Shown here: positions 35,193 to 38,726 of the stretch, one piece after another | Position numbering within the stretch: position 1 is the first letter of the stretch | Layout: every line of letters begins with the position of its first letter | NCBI GenBank assembly: GCA_944332575.1 | Contig: CALVKH010000005.1 | Span: 1 to 38,726, forward strand | From: an uncultured Bacilli bacterium | GTDB taxonomy: Bacteria; Bacillota_I; Bacilli_A; RF39; UBA660 | Direction: 5' to 3' | Length of the DNA stretch: 38,726 nucleotides | Position numbers and translations under genes: made by a program | The notes under the pieces: model-generated | What the model was told of the DNA's origin: nothing | Seen by the model: only the letters and a program-made list of their open reading frames with translations | Database searches by the model: none

Positions 35193-35655
35193 CTGTTGTC
35201 ACCTGTCTATCTTTAGTCCATGTAAATCCCTCTTCGTTATTTTGTTTATATCCAATGATAGGGAAATCATTTAATTCTTCATTGTCTTTTTTTACAAATA
35301 CTTGTATATCATAAAATTTTAATTGTTCTTCATCTAGAAATTCTAATATTCCGTTAGCAATTTTTTTAGCATTATCTTTAGTAACATCATCAGAAACAGT
35401 TATAGTTACATTAACTATTTTCCCTTGTAGACGAGTAGAAACCTCAGTAACCCCCTCATTTTCTTTTAACGAAGTTTTCATATCATCATATTGATCCTCA
35501 GTGATCTCAACCTCTTCTATACCATCAAGTCTATTTCCATATGATTCTTTTCCACTACCAAAGAAAAGATTATATAAATATGCCCCCAAAATAACAATTA
35601 AGACAAATATAACTATTATAAATACTGTTAATTTATTCTTTTTAATATATTTCAT
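35179..35655 (-). CDS. Small membrane-anchored protein, first gene of the receptor operon
   Basis: I do not recognise this 158-residue protein. An N-terminal transmembrane helix (about 9-30) is followed by an extracytoplasmic domain of about 120 residues. The domain alternates beta and alpha (VEITEDQYDDMKTSLKENEG, VNVTITVSDDVTKDNAKKIA, then a Lys/Asp-rich end). It is the promoter-proximal gene of the operon and overlaps the receptor gene by 14 bases, so it may act with the receptor. A TTTACTGGAGGT ribosome binding site precedes the ATG. Confidence 0.75.
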   Translation of the reverse strand: MKYIKKNKLTVFIIVIFVLIVILGAYLYNLFFGSGKESYGNRLDGIEEVEITEDQYDDMKTSLKENEGVTEVSTRLQGKIVNVTITVSDDVTKDNAKKIANGILEFLDEEQLKFYDIQVFVKKDNEELNDFPIIGYKQNNEEGFTWTKDRQVTTDETE

Positions 35656-35674
35656 AAATACCTCCAGTAAACTA

Positions 35675-35703
35675 ATTATACACTAGTATTTTATTTTTAT
35701 CAA
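35675..35703 (-). promoter_or_regulatory. Promoter of the small membrane protein/receptor/YihY operon
   Basis: On the minus strand TTGATA (35698-35703) and TATAAT (35675-35680) are separated by 17 bases. GGAGG and the ATG at 35655 follow. Confidence 0.7.
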
Positions 35704-35790
35704 TTTTATAGCTTTCATTTTTTTAAATATTATTATTACCTTCATTATATATTAAAATATTTATAAATATAACTATTTTTACTTTTTATC

Positions 35791-35822
35791 AAAAAAATAA
35801 CTAATTTTGAATTAGTTATTTT
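35791..35822 (-). terminator. Intrinsic terminator after the broken membrane gene
   Basis: On the minus strand a 12-bp stem AAATAACTAATT / AATTAGTTATTT with a short loop is followed by T residues. It probably ends the SPFH/zinc-ribbon transcript. The gap 35656-36080 otherwise holds the broken gene at 35822-36032 and the promoter at 35675-35703. Confidence 0.75.
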
Positions 35823-36032
35823 GTGTTTAGTTGGATCTATTTGAGTTGTTTTTAATTTGTAGAAAATAGCATGTGTTATTAAAAATATAACCTCTATCCA
35901 TAGCATCCCCAAACCAGCACCATATTTTATTAAATTAAATCACATCTACTTAAAAAACATATATATTAGAAAAAATGTCACAAAAATTATAGGAATTAAA
36001 GACAGTTTTGGATTATTAATCTTTTCTACTAT
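35822..36032 (-). pseudogene. Remnant of a small two-helix membrane protein gene
   Basis: On the minus strand one reading frame continues from 36032 to the terminator but is interrupted by TAG and TGA codons at about 35949-35941. Before them the frame reads VEKINNPKLSLIPIIFVTFF and on to a Phe-Phe-Lys end, one transmembrane helix. After them it reads NLIKYGAGLGMLWIEVIFLI, a second helix, and a polar tail. An AGGAG site sits 4 bases before an ATA codon where an ATG start would be expected. The protein-like frame with a lost start and two stops suggests a recently decayed third gene of the SPFH/zinc-ribbon operon. The family is unknown. Confidence 0.45.
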
Positions 36033-36080
36033 TTTTCTCCTTTTAAATACTTTATCACTATACTAATATAAAGCCCTTTT

Positions 36081-37565
36081 TTACTTTTTATTCATTAAAT
36101 GAACAACTGGATTTTGTTCAGTTAGTTGATTTAACATTTGAGAGCCAAATCCTTCTCCACTAACATTTGTGTTGTTTGCTCCAGACATTCTAGCGTTAGT
36201 CAGTCCTTCTCTTCGCCTAACAAATTTATCTACCTTTCTAAGATTTTCTACTTTTTTCTTAGTCTCTATCTCGTGCATGTGTCTTGCATTATTATTTCGA
36301 TATCTAGCAAACATTATAAAGAAATATATAAACCCAGTTAGTAAGAAGATTGCGTTATAATCAAAATCTATAAATAGCATTGCTAATATACCAAGTATTT
36401 CAACTAAACAAGAAATTCCAAATAATTTTGGCATATGAATAGGTACACTTCCCATAGTCTCTTTTGTCCTAGCATTTACTGCTACATAATGGAGTAATTT
36501 TTTATTTCCTTTTACTTGTTGATAACTATATAACCAAACTGGTAAATATGCTGCTTTCCATTGTTGCCCTTTTATTAATAATTGTTCATTTGACCAAGCA
36601 ACACCTCGATCATATTCCTCTAGTGTTTCATTAGCAGCAAATCTAGCAATATCTTTTGATTGAACCTCTACCAATGATTTTAATTGCTCTATATTCGTAT
36701 CTCTTTTTTCAGAAGAATACCCTTTTAAATAATTAGCATTCCATTTAACAGAATTTTCTATGTCAAAAGGCATGATTGCATTAATAACATTTGTTGTTTT
36801 ATCAGTAGAATCCTTATCTAATTTATCAGAACTCGACTCCACTGTTAGTCCTTCAATAATTACATCAAATTCTCTTTCTACATCAAATAAATCAGCATCA
36901 TAATATGTTTCATGGTGATCACCATGTTTCTTCGTATATCTTCTTACGGTATGTTCTCCTTGACCTATCAAACTAGAATGGGCATTAACATCCACTACCA
37001 TATAGGGAAAATATACTCCCATTATGTTATCTGTCGTAAACTCTTCTTTAAATTTTGGATGTGCAAAAAATTTTCTTTTTCTTACAAACTTCTCAATCGC
37101 TATCTTAGCATCTTCTTTTTTTACACTAAATGGTAATACTACATCAGGTATACTACCATTAGGAATTTGTTGATTAATAGATAAAGTGTTTCTACACCAA
37201 TGGCATCTTGCTTGAGCAGAAGAAGCAGTATCAATAACAACTTCAGCTCCACAACTGCTACACTTAAACGTTAATATTTCTTTTGCATCCGCTACAATAT
37301 CTTGTGCTCCTGAACCCATGACTTGACCTTGTAATTGGCTAATATCCGTTTCTAATCCTACCACTTTTTCCGGTTCAAACTCATATCGACAGAAATTACA
37401 TCTTAAATGTCCATTATTTATATTTATGGATATATCAGTAGAACCACATTTTGGACATTTATTTTGTCCATCTTTTGAACCAGAATCTGTTTGAACTATT
37501 TTAGGTTCTGTTTGAACATTTTGTTTATTATTTAGAGATGTTATATTATTGTAACCTTCTTGCAT
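36081..37565 (-). CDS. Zinc-ribbon membrane protein, YdjG-like
   Basis: The 494-residue protein begins with a short linker, then two zinc ribbons. The first is CPKCGS with CNFC (about 37-58) and the second CSSCGA with CHWC. A beta-rich central domain follows, starting VVLPFSVKKEDAKIAIEKFV and including KFFAHPKFKE and VYFPYMVVDVNAH. Near the C-terminus two transmembrane helices (about 392-435) are followed by a basic cytoplasmic stretch. This is the TFIIB-type zinc-ribbon family, which includes B. subtilis YdjG. It starts 3 bases after the SPFH gene. YdjG and YdjI recruit PspA to membranes in Bacillus; a matching role here is inferred. Confidence 0.85.
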   Translation of the reverse strand: MQEGYNNITSLNNKQNVQTEPKIVQTDSGSKDGQNKCPKCGSTDISININNGHLRCNFCRYEFEPEKVVGLETDISQLQGQVMGSGAQDIVADAKEILTFKCSSCGAEVVIDTASSAQARCHWCRNTLSINQQIPNGSIPDVVLPFSVKKEDAKIAIEKFVRKRKFFAHPKFKEEFTTDNIMGVYFPYMVVDVNAHSSLIGQGEHTVRRYTKKHGDHHETYYDADLFDVEREFDVIIEGLTVESSSDKLDKDSTDKTTNVINAIMPFDIENSVKWNANYLKGYSSEKRDTNIEQLKSLVEVQSKDIARFAANETLEEYDRGVAWSNEQLLIKGQQWKAAYLPVWLYSYQQVKGNKKLLHYVAVNARTKETMGSVPIHMPKLFGISCLVEILGILAMLFIDFDYNAIFLLTGFIYFFIMFARYRNNNARHMHEIETKKKVENLRKVDKFVRRREGLTNARMSGANNTNVSGEGFGSQMLNQLTEQNPVVHLMNKK

Positions 37566-37568
37566 ATC

Positions 37569-38726
37569 TTATAGTCCTAATATTTGTGCTTTGACTTTGT
37601 CGTATTCTTCTTGTGATATTGCCCCAGCATCAAGAAGTTTTTTCATTTCTAATAATCTTGTTGTTGGATCTTGCGTAGATGCATCCTGTTGTGATTGTGG
37701 TTGTTGTGGTTGATTAAATGAAGGTTGATAAGAAGATTGCGTTGGTTGTTGTTGCATTGCACCCACCATTCCGCCAGCAGCTTGCATTCCCATTCCCATG
37801 AAAGCCATTCCTGATCCACCACCATTTTCACCAGCAGCTTGCATTCCACGAGCTGCAGCTTGTTGCATAAACGAATTGCCACGAGCTCCTGATAAAGCAT
37901 CCGCTTTCTTAACATCTTTCATTAATTCTTTAGTATCTTCATCATATTCAATAGCAAGTATAGCTGTTTTTACAATTTCAAGTCCACGAGTAGATTTCCA
38001 TTGATATGCATCTTCAACAGCTTGTGCCATTGCTTGTGCAAAGCCAATTTGATCTCCTTGAATTTTAGAAATACGATTACCTTTACTTGGATCATTTGTA
38101 TAATTTGAAAATGCTGCTGATAAAGTTCCAACAACTTCATTAAATAATTGTGAACCAGCTTCATTTTCCATATCAGAAAAATCAAATATTGGTGCACCTG
38201 GTTGCAAATATTTTGCTGGTACAAAATTTTTTACAAATAACAGTGGATCAACAATTTTTAATGTATAGGTACCTCTAGTTACTGCTCCTACTTGTGTACC
38301 AAAATAAGCATCATCCCAATAAATTTCTGATTGAGTTCCAAATTTATTATTAGGTATTTCTTTTAAATTAACATAAAAGGCTAATTGCTGAGAACCTGGT
38401 TGTCCACCAAACTTAACTCTTTCCCAAGTTTGTTTAAGTGTTTGGCCAAAAATTCCATCTCCAGCAAACATAGATTGTGAATTAGGGTCATCTGAAGTGA
38501 AAATAAATCCACCTGGTTCAGCAACTACACCAGTAATAGCACCATCTTGGATAGTAATTAATGCTGTACCTTCAGGTACTATAATTTTACTTCCATTAGT
38601 AATAATATTTTCACTACCTTTAGTATTTTCTCCACGACCTGCGTTTTGTCCTTGTGCTACTGCTGGAAATAAACCAGCAGTTGGAGTAACATTTGCTGTT
38701 GGCATATAAAAATCCTTCCATTGATC
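37569..38726 (-). CDS. SPFH domain protein with C-terminal SHOCT motif, YdjI-like (5' end outside the window)
   Basis: This is a flotillin-like SPFH (virion core-like) protein. The region about 40-230 carries ITNGSKIIVPEGTALITIQDG, AEPGGF, FAGDGIF, TWERVKFGG and GTQSEIYWDDAYFG. After a Gly/Met/Ala-rich and Gln-rich linker, the last 28 residues form a SHOCT motif (LLEMKKLLDAGAISQEEYDK). The first ATG in the window is at 38705 (378 residues), but the frame stays open for seven more codons (DQWKDFY) to the edge. Related proteins begin further upstream, so I treat the gene as partial. It is the upstream partner of the zinc-ribbon gene. Confidence 0.85.
   Translation of the reverse strand, partial: DQWKDFYMPTANVTPTAGLFPAVAQGQNAGRGENTKGSENIITNGSKIIVPEGTALITIQDGAITGVVAEPGGFIFTSDDPNSQSMFAGDGIFGQTLKQTWERVKFGGQPGSQQLAFYVNLKEIPNNKFGTQSEIYWDDAYFGTQVGAVTRGTYTLKIVDPLLFVKNFVPAKYLQPGAPIFDFSDMENEAGSQLFNEVVGTLSAAFSNYTNDPSKGNRISKIQGDQIGFAQAMAQAVEDAYQWKSTRGLEIVKTAILAIEYDEDTKELMKDVKKADALSGARGNSFMQQAAARGMQAAGENGGGSGMAFMGMGMQAAGGMVGAMQQQPTQSSYQPSFNQPQQPQSQQDASTQDPTTRLLEMKKLLDAGAISQEEYDKVKAQILGL

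Noticed and set aside
37649-38224. Alternative minus-strand frames inside the SPFH gene.
   Set aside because: The SPFH frame shows domain motifs throughout, and the alternatives are rich in Gln, Met and His as shadows of it.
1-38726. CRISPR arrays, insertion sequences, tRNA genes, riboswitches or prophage genes.
   Set aside because: I saw no regularly spaced repeats, transposase or integrase motifs, cloverleaf sequences or known aptamer cores on either strand.

Overview
The window is a very AT-rich piece of a low-GC Gram-positive chromosome. Gene content and order resemble Bacilli: gpsB-rnpB near recU-pbp1A, cca-dnaD-nth, and der-spoVIF-spoIVA-hup. A class B RNase P RNA, a GpsB, a class A penicillin-binding protein, a FemAB-type enzyme and an LTA-synthase-like protein indicate a walled monoderm. 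SpoIVA, SpoVIF and an alpha/beta SASP indicate spore formation. I would place it among uncultured gut Bacilli near the Erysipelotrichia/RF39/Mycoplasmatota branch; that placement is inference. All 35 intact genes whose stop I read end in TAA (26) or TAG (9), none in TGA.

Layout. 60-3625 (+): a secreted glucosaminidase ending in a dockerin, followed by a membrane-anchored protein with a cohesin-like domain. 3741-5423 (+): RNase J. 5447-6937 (-): a surface protein (TasA-like plus DUF6273-like) whose promoter spacer contains a G tract. 7146-11054 (-): rny, recA with a LexA-like box, pgsA, and a RodZ-like gene. 11081-11754 (-): rnpB and gpsB, followed by a 35-codon small gene. 12085-15490 (+): recU and pbp1A. 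15503-20009 (-): ZIP transporter, FemAB-type enzyme, and the nth/dnaD/cca operon. 20098-24570 (-): HU, spoIVA, spoVIF, der and two unknown genes. 24627-27359 (-): engB, nrnA, ackA. 27500-27703 (-): SASP with a sigma-G promoter. 27780-32246 (-): thiI, LTA-synthase-like gene, unknown helical protein. 32325-35655 (-): an operon of a YihY protein, a double substrate-binding/degenerate GGDEF receptor and a small membrane protein. 35822-38726 (-): a broken membrane gene, a zinc-ribbon membrane protein and an SPFH/SHOCT protein cut by the window edge (YdjG/YdjI-like).

Most genes are housekeeping: RNA decay (RNase J, RNase Y, NrnA), recombination and repair (RecA, RecU, Nth), envelope growth (GpsB, PBP1, RodZ-like, PgsA, FemAB, LtaS-like) and ribosome assembly (Der, EngB). 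The unusual parts are the apparent two-protein cohesin/dockerin wall-hydrolase system, the probable phase-variable surface protein, and the small regulatory arrangements listed as findings. Intrinsic terminators are abundant and clear; several overlap the stop codon of the gene they end. Six vegetative promoters I could read completely have exactly 17-nt spacers, which makes the 19-nt spacer at the G tract stand out.
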